NCBI GenBank assembly: GCA_965232455.1 | Contig: OZ246981.1 | Span: 2,046,001 to 2,110,000, forward strand | Direction: 5' to 3' | DNA length: 64,000 nt | Origin: JBFGFX01 sp965232455 | Lineage (GTDB): Bacteria > Pseudomonadota > Gammaproteobacteria > Steroidobacterales > Woeseiaceae | In this document: positions 43,028 through 52,187 of the stretch, piece after piece | Layout of the letters: every line of letters begins with the position of its first letter | How positions within the stretch are numbered: the first letter of the stretch is position 1 | The notes under the pieces: generated by a model | What the model was told of the DNA's origin: nothing | The model's database searches: none | Seen by the model: only the letters and a program-made list of their open reading frames with translations | Program-made: the position numbers and the translations under genes

Positions 43028-43924
43028 TCATTCCGGCTTGCGGAACCGCAAAGTCATACGATCTGATTCACCAATTGCCTGAGTAACCGGGTTGTCAGTT
43101 GTTGTGGGTGGCAAACGCCAGACGATTCCGTCGGCAGGGTCGTTCGGATTGGCGTTGATCTCGCTGGTTTCTTCCAGAACGAAGCCAGCGCGCTCGAACG
43201 CGGCGACTACGGCACTCTGCTTCAAATAGCCATTATTGCCGCCGGCAAACGCATCGTCAGCGGATTCTGGGGCGCGGTGTTGGACCACCCCGGCCACGCC
43301 GCCGGGAGCGAGCACTTCGTACACTTCGGACAGCGCTTTATCGACAAGGGGCTCCTCGAACCGGAACAGGTGGTGCAGCGCTCGGAAAAACAGGACCGCA
43401 TCAGCCTTTCCGTTCTCTTCATCAGGAATACTGTCAATCGTGTAGCCAACAATCGGTTGGGCGCTTTCGATTCCGTCGACGCTCATGTACCGGTCCATCT
43501 GGGTAATGTCAGCACCGAAACGCTCGTAGTTTTCTTCACTCCAGGTGGAGAACATCTGCACCCAGAGGCTATCCGGGTAAGTCACACCGATCAGACGGCC
43601 CTGTTCCGCCGTAAACGGTGTCAGGATCTGGCTGTACCAGCCTCCATTTCCGGGCAGGACCTCGACAATCGTCATGTCGGCTTCTACCTCGAAGAAGGAA
43701 AGGGTCTCGAGCGGATGTCGCCAATCATCACGAACCCGGTTCTCTTCCCGGCGTTCGTGGGCGATGACATCCGCTAGAGTGGTGCTCGCGACCTGGGACT
43801 CTGTTGGCGTTGACGTGACTTCCGGCGTTGACGCGGCTTCTGGCGTTGACGTGACTTCATCATCGACGTCGGAACAAGCTACCAAAACCAGTGCCATCGC
43901 GGTGACATACCCAATAGTTTTCAT
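43028..43924 (-). CDS. Lipoprotein with a class I SAM-methyltransferase fold
   Basis: A 298-residue protein. ATG 43924 has GGGAGGG upstream and starts a lipoprotein signal (MKTIGYVTAMALVLVACSD, lipobox LVAC). Residues about 25-45 are a short repeat of TSTPE/ASTPE units. The rest is methyltransferase-like: MTIVEVLPGNGGWYSQILTPF (motif I, E-x-x-P-G-x-G), LIGVTYPDS, ADAVLFFRALHHLFRFE and LAPGGVAGVVQHRA. The homologous family is known to be predicted as exported; SAM is not expected in the periplasm, so catalysis is doubtful or the ligand differs. The upstream frame to 43984 lacks signal features. Confidence 0.8.
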   Translation of the reverse strand: MKTIGYVTAMALVLVACSDVDDEVTSTPEAASTPEVTSTPTESQVASTTLADVIAHERREENRVRDDWRHPLETLSFFEVEADMTIVEVLPGNGGWYSQILTPFTAEQGRLIGVTYPDSLWVQMFSTWSEENYERFGADITQMDRYMSVDGIESAQPIVGYTIDSIPDEENGKADAVLFFRALHHLFRFEEPLVDKALSEVYEVLAPGGVAGVVQHRAPESADDAFAGGNNGYLKQSAVVAAFERAGFVLEETSEINANPNDPADGIVWRLPPTTTDNPVTQAIGESDRMTLRFRKPE

Positions 43925-44045
43925 GAAACCCTCCCAAGACATCAAGTCATCCCAAGTGTTCGACCGGCGTATCTCGAATGCCAAGACGTTACCATCGATT
44001 TAAGAGCCACTCACCCCCAAGTTCGCTGCAAAAGACTCCTACGTC

Positions 44046-44135
44046 TAACTAACTGATCAACAAGGTACGTTTAAAGGCACCGGTCCCACTCAATCATCGG
44101 AGCAACTAAAGCTATATTTTTCAAAAATTTATACA
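44046..44135 (-). repeat. Displaced dusA 5' end, copy 3 (outer edge of island)
   Basis: The minus strand reads LKNIALVAPMIEWDRC, a decayed DusA start (compare KIAIAPMMDWTDRHC). The flanking TAACTAACTGATCAACAA resembles that of copy 2. It is more diverged than copy 2, consistent with being the oldest displaced end. The interval 43925-44388 (464 bases) otherwise holds only the lipoprotein ribosome site and no supported gene. Confidence 0.7.
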
Positions 44136-44388
44136 ATCAACTCGATATTCGACATGAGGAAAGAAGGCTCGGATTTCGCGCCCTTGCATCGTCCAGGTTC
44201 AAGGCCATTGCACTAACTTCGCTTGAGCTTTCGATCGTCGAACATGGCATGCAGAAAAGGCTCATCGCGCGTCGGGATCGCCGACTCACCCGAACACCGT
44301 CCGCATGTGACCTTTAGCAGCCCAACACGTTCATGCCGGGTCACGGCCTCTAGATGCGGCGATGCTAAAGGGTTAGCCTACGCACACG

Positions 44389-45048
44389 ATGAGTCCCCCC
44401 ATGCCAAGAAGTTCAGCCTATGCCTGGTGCCTCATTCTAGGTGGCGTGTGCTTCTTCGGCCGCGCCCTAATATCGCTGCTCGCAGGACCGCCGCCGCCGA
44501 CCGGAATCGAGATTCTCCAGTGGATCGACGCCGCCCGCGGAACGATGATGTTGGGCAACGAGGCTCTCGTCATCGGTGCCGGGCTCCTCCTCGTGGGACT
44601 CTACGGCTTTCAGCAGTCGTTCAACGCGCAGGCCCCGGTGAAAACCACAGCGGGCAGCCTATTGCTCTTCGCCGCGTGCGTGGTGTGTCTTCTGCTTGGC
44701 ATCGTACAGGGGCGCTTCGTCTATCCGATCCACGGTTTGTCTCTCACGCGTCCGGAAGACGCCGAACTGCTCGCGTCGCTGTATTTCGGCGGCTACCATC
44801 TCGTGGCGCTCGCGTTCGCTGCGGCAACGACGCTCTGGGCACTCGCGATGCTCGAGGCCCCGGAGCGATGGCGGACACTCGGATACGCGGGCTTCGCGGT
44901 CGCGGCGGGCTCATTCGTGAGTTCGTATCCGGACCTGATCGGACCCACGGCCGTCTTCGTGCTGGAAGCCGGGCTGGCGCTTTGGTGGGTTGCCGTTGGC
45001 TTCACGCTGCGCAAATTCGACGAATTGCGCAACGCACCGGGTACGTAG
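44389..45048 (+). CDS. Six-helix integral membrane protein of unknown function
   Basis: A 219-residue hydrophobic protein with about six membrane helices (for example AWCLILGGVCFFGRALISLLAG, EALVIGAGLLLVGLYGF, LLLFAACVVCLLLGIVQG, LVALAFAAATTLWALAML). The pattern resembles DUF4386-type proteins but I do not recognise it firmly. GC-rich again, so it marks the return to chromosomal sequence after the island. Confidence 0.75.
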   Translation: MSPPMPRSSAYAWCLILGGVCFFGRALISLLAGPPPPTGIEILQWIDAARGTMMLGNEALVIGAGLLLVGLYGFQQSFNAQAPVKTTAGSLLLFAACVVCLLLGIVQGRFVYPIHGLSLTRPEDAELLASLYFGGYHLVALAFAAATTLWALAMLEAPERWRTLGYAGFAVAAGSFVSSYPDLIGPTAVFVLEAGLALWWVAVGFTLRKFDELRNAPGT

Positions 45049-45094
45049 GCCTCTGAAGGGTTCGTAAGCTTCATCCCTATGAGAGAGAGGTAGC

Positions 45095-45120
45095 AGCTCA
45101 CGTTTTCGGGCACGTGAGCT
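45095..45120. repeat. 9-bp inverted repeat downstream of the membrane protein gene
   Basis: AGCTCACGT, 8-base loop, ACGTGAGCT, 46 bases after the stop codon at 45048. No T-run follows. It may be a terminator stem or an operator. Confidence 0.4.
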
Positions 45121-45314
45121 AGCCCCTGAAGTGACGCTTCGTAAAAAATATGTACAGGTTGAAATTGGATCGGCGTTGCAACTCTTCCGAACCGACGAGG
45201 CATTGCGAATTAGTCCATCACTGTCCGATTCATGTCAATACATCACGTTTGTCGTTGCTGCTGCTACCAGGGGAACAAGGTGACGGTGGTCCGCGTGGCA
45301 GCCAACCTCGCCAT

Positions 45315-47153
45315 TCAATCCTCGAGGCGGTCGTACCAGTGTTTTTTCAGCAGCCACGACGTCGCCACGAACAGCAGCGCGCTGGCAATCAGCGCGTCCG
45401 TGCTGCGGATCACGAGGAATATCGGCATGACGACCAATGTCATCTGCCAGATGATGCCGACCACGACGTTGAGTGCATCCCGCTTGAAGTTCAGATTGCG
45501 CTCGAATGCGGGATCTTCGGCGATCACTTGCCGGTGTACCGGGCCCCAGAACCCCCACGGTCTCGTCTGCTTGTAGAACCGCATCAGGACGGCCCGGTCG
45601 TCCGGTTCCGTCAGAAGGCAGCCGGCGATGCTGCCGAGCAACGCGACGATCAGCAGCAGCGGAAACTGCTCGATGGCCAACAGCTCGCAGCCCATGGCAT
45701 CGAGCACCCGCGGCAGCACGGCCACGCCGAGCATGCCCGCCAGCATGCCGTAGAAGTATCCGTAGCCGTTGAAACGCCACCAGACCCACTTGAGCGCATT
45801 GGCGGCGACGTAACTTCCGTACAGCAGGCCGACGATCCAGTCGGTGCGGGCCTGGATGTTGCCGCCGGCGAGACCGAAGGCAATGCCGATCACGACGATC
45901 GTCGTGGTTGCCGCATAACCCAGGTACACGTAGCGCCGATCGCTCGCGCGGTCGTTGATGTAGCGCCGGTAGATGTCGTTGACGACGTACGCGGAACCCG
46001 CGTTGATAAATGCGGCGAACGTGGACATGAACGCGGCCAGCAGTCCTGCAAGCAACAGGCCTCTGAAACCGGCGGTCACGTATTCGCCGATGGCGAACGG
46101 CAGGACCTGCTCGAAATCCAGCGTCCCGTCCGTCCGGTCGACGAGCTGCGCCGGCTCCATATAGACCAGCGCCAGCACGGCGATGCCGGTAACCATGACG
46201 TAACGTGGAAACATCAGGACGAGCGGCGTCAGGCCAAACATCTTCGCCGCCTCTTTCGGCGTCCTCGCGGAAAGCACGCGCTGCATGTCGTAGCTCGGTA
46301 CCGGGCCCGCCATGCTGGCCCACACGCCCTTGAACACCATCAACATAAAAATGAAGCCGAACAGCGAGTAGCCGTCGGAGGCGATGCGTTCGTCGGCCGC
46401 CGGGAGATGTTGCGACCAGTCCAGTTCCAGCTCCCAGCCGAACCAGAGCGAGTCCCATCCCGGAGGCACCGCGGCCCGGATCTGTTCAACGCTGGTTGAC
46501 GCAACCGCGATGACGCCGACGACCAGGCAGGCGACGGTCATCACCAGAAACTGCATGACCTCGGTGCCGACGACGCTGTAGAAGCCGCCTTTGACCGTGT
46601 AGAGGGTTGTGATGCCGACCACGATCAACGCGTACGTGTCCTCGCTGGACAGGTGCATCCCCATGATGCGCCAGGACAGGTCCCAGGGGAGAATCTGGGT
46701 CGCGAATTTGCCGATGCCTTCCACGAAGTAGGCCATGAACGCGATGACGATGAGCACGGCGAACACCACCGTCACGATGTGCGACAACCGGCTGCCCAGC
46801 GAAGTCCCGAATCGGAACGTCATCCATTCCGCGCCGGTCAACACGTTCGAGCGCCGCATCCAGACCGCGAGGAAAACCATCATGAAGATCTGGTTCCACA
46901 CGGGCCAGAGCCACGGGATCCAGGCGCTTTTCACGCCATACACGAACATCCAGGTCACGATGATCATCGTGCCGGCGACGTCGAACATGCCGGAGGCGTT
47001 CGACAGGCCCAGGAAGTACCACGGGATATCGTTGCCGGCGAGAAAATAGGTTTTGATGTTCCGCGACGCCCGCCGCGACAGCCACAGTCCGAGCCATACG
47101 GTCCCACCGAGGAACAGCCCGATGATCAACAGGTCGATTGCTGCGAGTTTCAT
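45315..47153 (-). CDS. Sodium:solute symporter (SSS family)
   Basis: A 612-residue transporter with about 13-14 membrane helices. SSS features: LASRNIKTYFLAGNDIPWYFLGLSNASGMFDVAG near helices 1-2, GAEWMTFRFG, YTVKGGFYSVVGTEVMQFLVM, and the sodium-site helix GLLLAGLLAAFMSTFAAFINAGSAYVVNDIY. ATG 47153 is chosen over an adjacent in-frame GTG. It lies 57 bases after the beta-mannosidase gene on the same strand, so it probably imports mannose or a mannose-containing disaccharide with sodium; the substrate is inferred from context. Confidence 0.88.
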   Translation of the reverse strand: MKLAAIDLLIIGLFLGGTVWLGLWLSRRASRNIKTYFLAGNDIPWYFLGLSNASGMFDVAGTMIIVTWMFVYGVKSAWIPWLWPVWNQIFMMVFLAVWMRRSNVLTGAEWMTFRFGTSLGSRLSHIVTVVFAVLIVIAFMAYFVEGIGKFATQILPWDLSWRIMGMHLSSEDTYALIVVGITTLYTVKGGFYSVVGTEVMQFLVMTVACLVVGVIAVASTSVEQIRAAVPPGWDSLWFGWELELDWSQHLPAADERIASDGYSLFGFIFMLMVFKGVWASMAGPVPSYDMQRVLSARTPKEAAKMFGLTPLVLMFPRYVMVTGIAVLALVYMEPAQLVDRTDGTLDFEQVLPFAIGEYVTAGFRGLLLAGLLAAFMSTFAAFINAGSAYVVNDIYRRYINDRASDRRYVYLGYAATTTIVVIGIAFGLAGGNIQARTDWIVGLLYGSYVAANALKWVWWRFNGYGYFYGMLAGMLGVAVLPRVLDAMGCELLAIEQFPLLLIVALLGSIAGCLLTEPDDRAVLMRFYKQTRPWGFWGPVHRQVIAEDPAFERNLNFKRDALNVVVGIIWQMTLVVMPIFLVIRSTDALIASALLFVATSWLLKKHWYDRLED

Positions 47154-47209
47154 CACCGTCCGTTCTGCTTTTTACCGTTTCTCATGACGGACTGCCACGG
47201 CCGCCTTCG

Positions 47210-49765
47210 TCAGGTCACGGGATCGTGAAAGGTATCGAATACCGACAGCAGCCCGATATCGAGATCCATCACCTGTTTGTCGGTGGGTACGTATAGGCGC
47301 TTCTCCTGCCCCGGCAGCAGGTCGAAGAAGTTGTCCGACAGGTTCACGTCGGCGGGCAAACCGTCAATCGAGACATACAGGTGCTTGACCAATGTGTCGG
47401 CGCGCAGGCGCAACAGGCTGCCCCGCGGGCAGGCCTCGACGCCGCACTCCACGCTCGGCGCGCGCAGCGCCAGGCGTCGCGGCGGGACGAAGTAGTACAA
47501 GCTATCACCGATCCTTGTGTCGCAGTTCAGCAGGCTCGCGACCAGAACGAGCTCGCGCGGATCATGCCCCGCCAGCAGCACGCTCTGCGGTGTGCGCCAC
47601 ACCGTGGCGGCCGTGTTGGCCGGTATCCGGACGTCGCAGCTCTGTCGCGCCAACAGCTCGCCGTCCAGATTCAGCAAGCGGATATCCAGCTCGGCGCTGC
47701 GCGTATCCGCCGTGTCGGACGCGATCCGGATCTCGATGTCGTCGCCGTTCGGGACGGTGAATACGATCGTCGGGGCGAATGACCGACGCGCCTGATAATG
47801 CAGTGCTTTCCAGCGCCCGTAGTAGTCGATCCCGGACCACGACGCCGCGGGCCAGCAGTCGTTGAATTGCCAATACAGGCTTCCCATGCAATACGGCATC
47901 GCCCCGCGATGCGCCTCGAACGCGATGCGCAACCCTTCCGCCTGTTGCACCTGGCTCAGGTAGAGAAAGTGCTCGAAGCTGTCCGGCTCCCGAAAGCTCT
48001 TCCCCATGTAGTCGCGGATGACCCGGCTGCCGCGTGGATGCCGCTGGTGCACGGTCATCACCTCCGACGAGATGTCCCAATCCGTGGGCTCGGAATACCG
48101 TTTGACGGATTCGAGCAGCGGGAACGACTGAAAGCCGAACTCGCTCATGAACCGGGGCACCCGCCGCCGGTATTCCTCGAAATCCTCGCCGCCGTGCCAT
48201 ATGCCCCAGTAGTGATTGTCGCCCCGCCGGTCGTCCTCCGGCCGTTCCCAGAAGCCGATCGGTGACGACGGCAGATAGAACCGCTCGCCGTCGTATTCCG
48301 CCACCAGCCGCGGCAGCAGGTCCCTGAACAGGCGCCCGTAGTCGTCCTGCAGGCTGCTGTAAAGCGCAGGTGAATAGTTGAACTTCCGCGGCCAGTCCCA
48401 GCACTCCATGCCCATCTCGATTTCGTTGTTGCCGCACCAGAGCGCGAGGCAGGGGTGGTTGCGTAGGCGCCTGATCGTGTCGGTCGCTTCCGCCGCCACG
48501 GAGCCCAGGAAATCCGGATCGCCGGGATACAGCGAGCAGGCGAACATGAAGTCCTGCCAGATCAGCACGCCGTGCTCATCGGCGAGCTCGTAGAAGACGT
48601 CTCGTTCGTATACCCCGCCGCCCCAGACCCGCAGCATGTTCATGTTGGCGGCGACAGCATCGGCAAACACACGACGGTATTTCTCGACCGAAACACGATC
48701 GAGAAAACTGTCGGACGGGATGTAGTTCGCGCCTTTCATGAAGACGGGCCGGCCATTGACTTTCAAGTAGAAACACTCACCGTGTTCGTCGGCAGTGTTG
48801 ACGAGCTCTATCGTCCTCAGACCAACTCGCTGCCGCCGGCGATCGAGGATACCCCCGTTAGCGGCGATCGATATCTCGAAGTCGTACAGATACGCTTCAC
48901 CCAGGCCGTTGGGCCACCAGCGACGCGGTTCCGGTATCGTGACATCGACGCGATGAGAATACGAACCGGCAGGCATCTCTACCGGCGCCGCCTGACGGAT
49001 CCCGACAACGTCCGGACAGTCGATCGAAAGCATGCCGGTCAGGGGACGGCGCACGTCGACGTCGACGGTAATACTCAGCTCGGCTTTTTGATCGGTGAGC
49101 TCGCGGATGACGCAGTGCAGACCGGCGATACGCGCGCACTGGATGAACTCAAGGTATACGGGCCTCCAGATGCCCGACGTCACGAACCTCGGCCCCCAGT
49201 CCCAGCCATAGTGATACGGCGCCTTGCGCGTATAGACGCTCAGGCGCTCGTTCGAGTCGTCGTTCTCGGCCGGATAGGTGAAGCCGCTCTCCTCATGCCT
49301 GGGAAGCGCTTCGCGGATCGGTGAACGGAAGACGATGACGAGCTCGTTGCGGCCGGCTTCGAGGTGCTCGCGGCACGCGAGCCGGTGAACGCGGAACATA
49401 TTGTCGGCGTCGAGTATCCGCTGGCCGTTGAGGGTGACGGCCGCATAGGTGTCCAGGCCTTCGAATACGAGATCCACGTCGGCTTCCAGTTCCGCCTCGG
49501 TCAGCTCGAACTCGCAAAGGTACTCCCAGTCTTCCTGCTCGATCCATTGCAGGGACCTCTCGTTGTCACGATAGAACGGGTCCTCGATCCGGCCGTTCCG
49601 AAGCAGATCCGTGAAGTTGCATCCCGGCACGCCGGCGGACAACCAGCGATCATCGCCTGCACGCCTGAACGACCAGTTGTCGTGCAACAGTTTTCGTGGG
49701 CTTCGGCGGCGGTCGTCCGCCGTCCCGGCCGCGCCAGCCGGCTCGCGTTCGTATTGCGCGTCCAC
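47210..49765 (-). CDS. Beta-mannosidase, glycoside hydrolase family 2
   Basis: An 851-residue enzyme. The N-terminal sugar-binding domain (WLSAGVPGCNFTDLLRNG), YHYGWDWGPRFVTSGIWRPV, the immunoglobulin-like linker and the TIM barrel with acid/base Glu448 in WCGNNEIEMG and nucleophile Glu542 in FMSEFGFQSFP are all beta-mannosidase hallmarks. No signal peptide is seen (polar, acidic N-terminus; GTG start), so it acts in the cytoplasm on imported beta-mannosides such as Man-beta-1,4-GlcNAc from N-glycans or manno-oligosaccharides. Co-directional with the SSS symporter downstream. Confidence 0.93.
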   Translation of the reverse strand: MDAQYEREPAGAAGTADDRRRSPRKLLHDNWSFRRAGDDRWLSAGVPGCNFTDLLRNGRIEDPFYRDNERSLQWIEQEDWEYLCEFELTEAELEADVDLVFEGLDTYAAVTLNGQRILDADNMFRVHRLACREHLEAGRNELVIVFRSPIREALPRHEESGFTYPAENDDSNERLSVYTRKAPYHYGWDWGPRFVTSGIWRPVYLEFIQCARIAGLHCVIRELTDQKAELSITVDVDVRRPLTGMLSIDCPDVVGIRQAAPVEMPAGSYSHRVDVTIPEPRRWWPNGLGEAYLYDFEISIAANGGILDRRRQRVGLRTIELVNTADEHGECFYLKVNGRPVFMKGANYIPSDSFLDRVSVEKYRRVFADAVAANMNMLRVWGGGVYERDVFYELADEHGVLIWQDFMFACSLYPGDPDFLGSVAAEATDTIRRLRNHPCLALWCGNNEIEMGMECWDWPRKFNYSPALYSSLQDDYGRLFRDLLPRLVAEYDGERFYLPSSPIGFWERPEDDRRGDNHYWGIWHGGEDFEEYRRRVPRFMSEFGFQSFPLLESVKRYSEPTDWDISSEVMTVHQRHPRGSRVIRDYMGKSFREPDSFEHFLYLSQVQQAEGLRIAFEAHRGAMPYCMGSLYWQFNDCWPAASWSGIDYYGRWKALHYQARRSFAPTIVFTVPNGDDIEIRIASDTADTRSAELDIRLLNLDGELLARQSCDVRIPANTAATVWRTPQSVLLAGHDPRELVLVASLLNCDTRIGDSLYYFVPPRRLALRAPSVECGVEACPRGSLLRLRADTLVKHLYVSIDGLPADVNLSDNFFDLLPGQEKRLYVPTDKQVMDLDIGLLSVFDTFHDPVT

Positions 49766-49906
49766 GCAGCCTAGGCCCTTGCGGTCCTGGTGGACGAGAT
49801 CACGCTCGCCCCCCGGCGAGCAGCCGTGGCAGGAAGCCGTCGTAACGGGCGCAACGCCGCGGTTGCTCGAACGAGGTACAGTCGCAACGCCGTTCGTGCA
49901 TGCCGC

Positions 49907-52183
49907 CTACCGCCGTTCCGACAGCGTGATATCGAAACGGCCGCCCGTGACGATATCGCCATGGTCCAGGAAATAGTCGGTATACGCCTCGCCGTTCAGA
50001 GCCATGCCGCTGATGAACCGCGCTCCGCTGCTCTGACCCGCACGGATAACGAACGCGTCGCCCGCGTAGTATTCCGTATTGAGGTGTAACCGGATCTCGT
50101 CGAACGACGGCGCGACCAGCGCATATCGCGTGTCGCCGGGCAGCACCGGATAGATACCGAGCATGCTGAATGCAAGCCAGGCCGACAGCGTGCCCGCATC
50201 GTCGTTACCGGGGATCCCGCCCGGTGTGTCGTGGAAATGCTCCTCGATGAGCGCCTGCACCTGCCGCTGGCTGCGCCACTCCTCACCGGCCACGTAGTTG
50301 AACAGGAACGGATAGGCGATGTCCGGCTCGTTGCTCATGTCGAAATTGTCCGTCGAGAAACACTCGACCAGCGCCTGCACGAACGCCGACGGACCGCCCA
50401 GCAGCTCGATCAGCCCGGGTATGTCGTGCGGCACGTAGAAACGGTAGTTCCAGGCCGTACCCTCGACGAAACCCGTGACCGGCTCGAAGTTCTTGCCCAT
50501 CTCGGGATCGAACGGCTCGTGCCAGCTACCGTCGCGCCTGCGTGGACGCAGCATGCCGGTATGCGGATCGAAATAGTTCCGGTAACCCTGCGCGCGCCTG
50601 AACAGCAGCTCCGCGTCTTCGTCCTGGCCCAGCTCCCGGGCAAGCACGGCCGTGTTCCAGTCGGCGATGTAATACTCGAGCGATGACGCGACGGTGCCGC
50701 CCCAGCGGCTCTCACGCTCGACCGGGATGTAACCGAGCGCCGCGTAGTCGTCCATGTAAGGACGGATCCGGTTTCGATGCTCGCCGGCCGTCGCGTGCTT
50801 TCTCATCGCCGCGTACGCGGTCGCGACGTCGAAGTCGCGGATACCCCTGACGTAGGTATCGGTGATCACGGGCAGCGCGGGATCGCCGACCATCACGTCG
50901 GTCTCCATGCCGAGCAGCTCCCATTTCGGCAGCCAGCCGCTTTCCCGGTACATGTCCACCATGCTCGTCACCATCTCGGACTGCAGCTCGGGGTACAGGA
51001 GGCTCAACAGCGGATGGACGTTGCGATAAGTATCCCAGAGCGAATACACCGAATAGCGGTTGCCGCCCTCCGTGTTGCCGAATCCCGGCTGTTCCATCAG
51101 CGGATAATCGCCGTTGACGTCCTGGATCATGTTGGGATGCACGAGCACGTGATAGAGCGCCGTATAGAAAAGTGTCTTGTTCCGGTCGGTGCCGACCAGC
51201 TCCACGCGGCCGAGGAGCTCGTTCCATCGATCGCGGGCGTTTCGGCGCGTCTGCTCGAAGTCGAAACCGGGTTGCTCCGCGGAGAGGTTCGCCCGGGCGT
51301 TCTCGATGCTGACGTAAGACACGCCCAGCTTGACTTCGACGGTTTCGTCGGCCGCGGTGTCGAATGAAAAATACGCACCGACGTCGTCCCCCGCCATTTC
51401 CTGACGATAGCCCGGATACGGTTTGTAGGTCGCGTTGTGTGCGACCCACTCCGCTTCCACACCCCGGTAGGCCGGCTGCTTCTTGAACGTGCCGGCAACG
51501 CGAGCGGGTTTGCTGAGCCTGGCCACGAAATACACCGGCCGGACGTCCTCCGGTTGGTAGCAGAACGTGCCGATGGTCTTGTAACCTTCGACTTCCGTGT
51601 CGGACACCACCCTGACCATCGCGCCCGACTCGTTCGTCAATCCCAGGCCGAGGTTGAGCAGCACGTGCGATTGTCCGTCGGGGAAGCGATAGCGGCTGAT
51701 ACCGGTCCTGAGCGTGCTGCTGACTTCGACCTCCACGTCGTGCTTGTCGAGACGGACACGGTAGTAGCCCGGCGAGCTCACTTCGTCCGTATATGTCGAA
51801 CCGTGAACGGCGGAATCCAGCTCGAGCTCGCCGGTGGTGGGCATCAGCAGGATGCTGCCGAGCTCGGGGCAGCCCACGCCGCTCAGGTTGACGTGGCTGA
51901 AGCCGGTCAGAAATTGATTCTCGTGCACGTAGGGCCGCGAGTGCCACTCGGAGTCTTTCTCGAACACGTTGCCGTCGCCCTTCCGGTGCGCGACGTTGAA
52001 CGGCACGACCGAAGCCATGCCGTGCGGGTACTGGGCGCCCGGGTGGGTGGCGCCGTAGTTGGACGTGCCGATGAACGGGTCGACGTAGTCCGCCGGCAGT
52101 CGCGTCTCCGTGTTGCCGTCGCCAGCGACTGCGCAGAGGACGACGATCGCGATGCACCGAATTGTCCGCGTAGAAAGGTACAT
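49907..52183 (-). CDS. Exported alpha-mannosidase, glycoside hydrolase family 92
   Basis: A 758-residue enzyme with an N-terminal signal sequence (IRCIAIVVLCAVAGDGNTETR). GH92 hallmarks: YVDPFIGTSNYGATHPGAQYPHGM, GFSHVNLSGVGCPE, YSVYSLWDTYRNVHPL, the general-acid motif FVEGTAWNY, and the base motif GNDDAGTLSAW. Instead of the H-G-N-E-P-x-H-H loop of many alpha-1,2-mannosidases it has MSNEPDIAYPFLFNY, which may mean a different linkage preference. Calcium-dependent inverting exo-alpha-mannosidase by family. Four bases after the next GH92 gene. Confidence 0.93.
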   Translation of the reverse strand: MYLSTRTIRCIAIVVLCAVAGDGNTETRLPADYVDPFIGTSNYGATHPGAQYPHGMASVVPFNVAHRKGDGNVFEKDSEWHSRPYVHENQFLTGFSHVNLSGVGCPELGSILLMPTTGELELDSAVHGSTYTDEVSSPGYYRVRLDKHDVEVEVSSTLRTGISRYRFPDGQSHVLLNLGLGLTNESGAMVRVVSDTEVEGYKTIGTFCYQPEDVRPVYFVARLSKPARVAGTFKKQPAYRGVEAEWVAHNATYKPYPGYRQEMAGDDVGAYFSFDTAADETVEVKLGVSYVSIENARANLSAEQPGFDFEQTRRNARDRWNELLGRVELVGTDRNKTLFYTALYHVLVHPNMIQDVNGDYPLMEQPGFGNTEGGNRYSVYSLWDTYRNVHPLLSLLYPELQSEMVTSMVDMYRESGWLPKWELLGMETDVMVGDPALPVITDTYVRGIRDFDVATAYAAMRKHATAGEHRNRIRPYMDDYAALGYIPVERESRWGGTVASSLEYYIADWNTAVLARELGQDEDAELLFRRAQGYRNYFDPHTGMLRPRRRDGSWHEPFDPEMGKNFEPVTGFVEGTAWNYRFYVPHDIPGLIELLGGPSAFVQALVECFSTDNFDMSNEPDIAYPFLFNYVAGEEWRSQRQVQALIEEHFHDTPGGIPGNDDAGTLSAWLAFSMLGIYPVLPGDTRYALVAPSFDEIRLHLNTEYYAGDAFVIRAGQSSGARFISGMALNGEAYTDYFLDHGDIVTGGRFDITLSERR

Positions 52184-52187
52184 CGAA

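Larger units (their letters stand above)
30305..44121. mobile_element. Composite defence island integrated at dusA
   Basis: About 13.8 kb between the intact dusA start and the most distant dusA-start remnant. Base composition is visibly lower in GC than the flanks and neighbouring genes stop being chromosomal housekeeping or flagellar. Internal landmarks: dusA-start copies at 42398 and 44082, and left-end-like repeats at 30365, 35468 and 42501. These imply at least two, probably three, elements in tandem. Cargo is defence-like: NTPase-nuclease, SPARTA, AbiE-like. No integrase, transposase or phage structural gene is recognisable, so the elements are decayed or mobilised in trans. Confidence 0.75.

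Noticed and set aside
30305..44121. CRISPR arrays, tRNA genes or insertion sequences in the island
   Set aside because: No regularly spaced repeats, no cloverleaf and no transposase frame seen on either strand.
44223..45056. 277-codon frame overlapping the six-helix membrane protein
   Set aside because: Out-of-frame shadow; the hydrophobic pattern of the 44389 frame is the coherent one.
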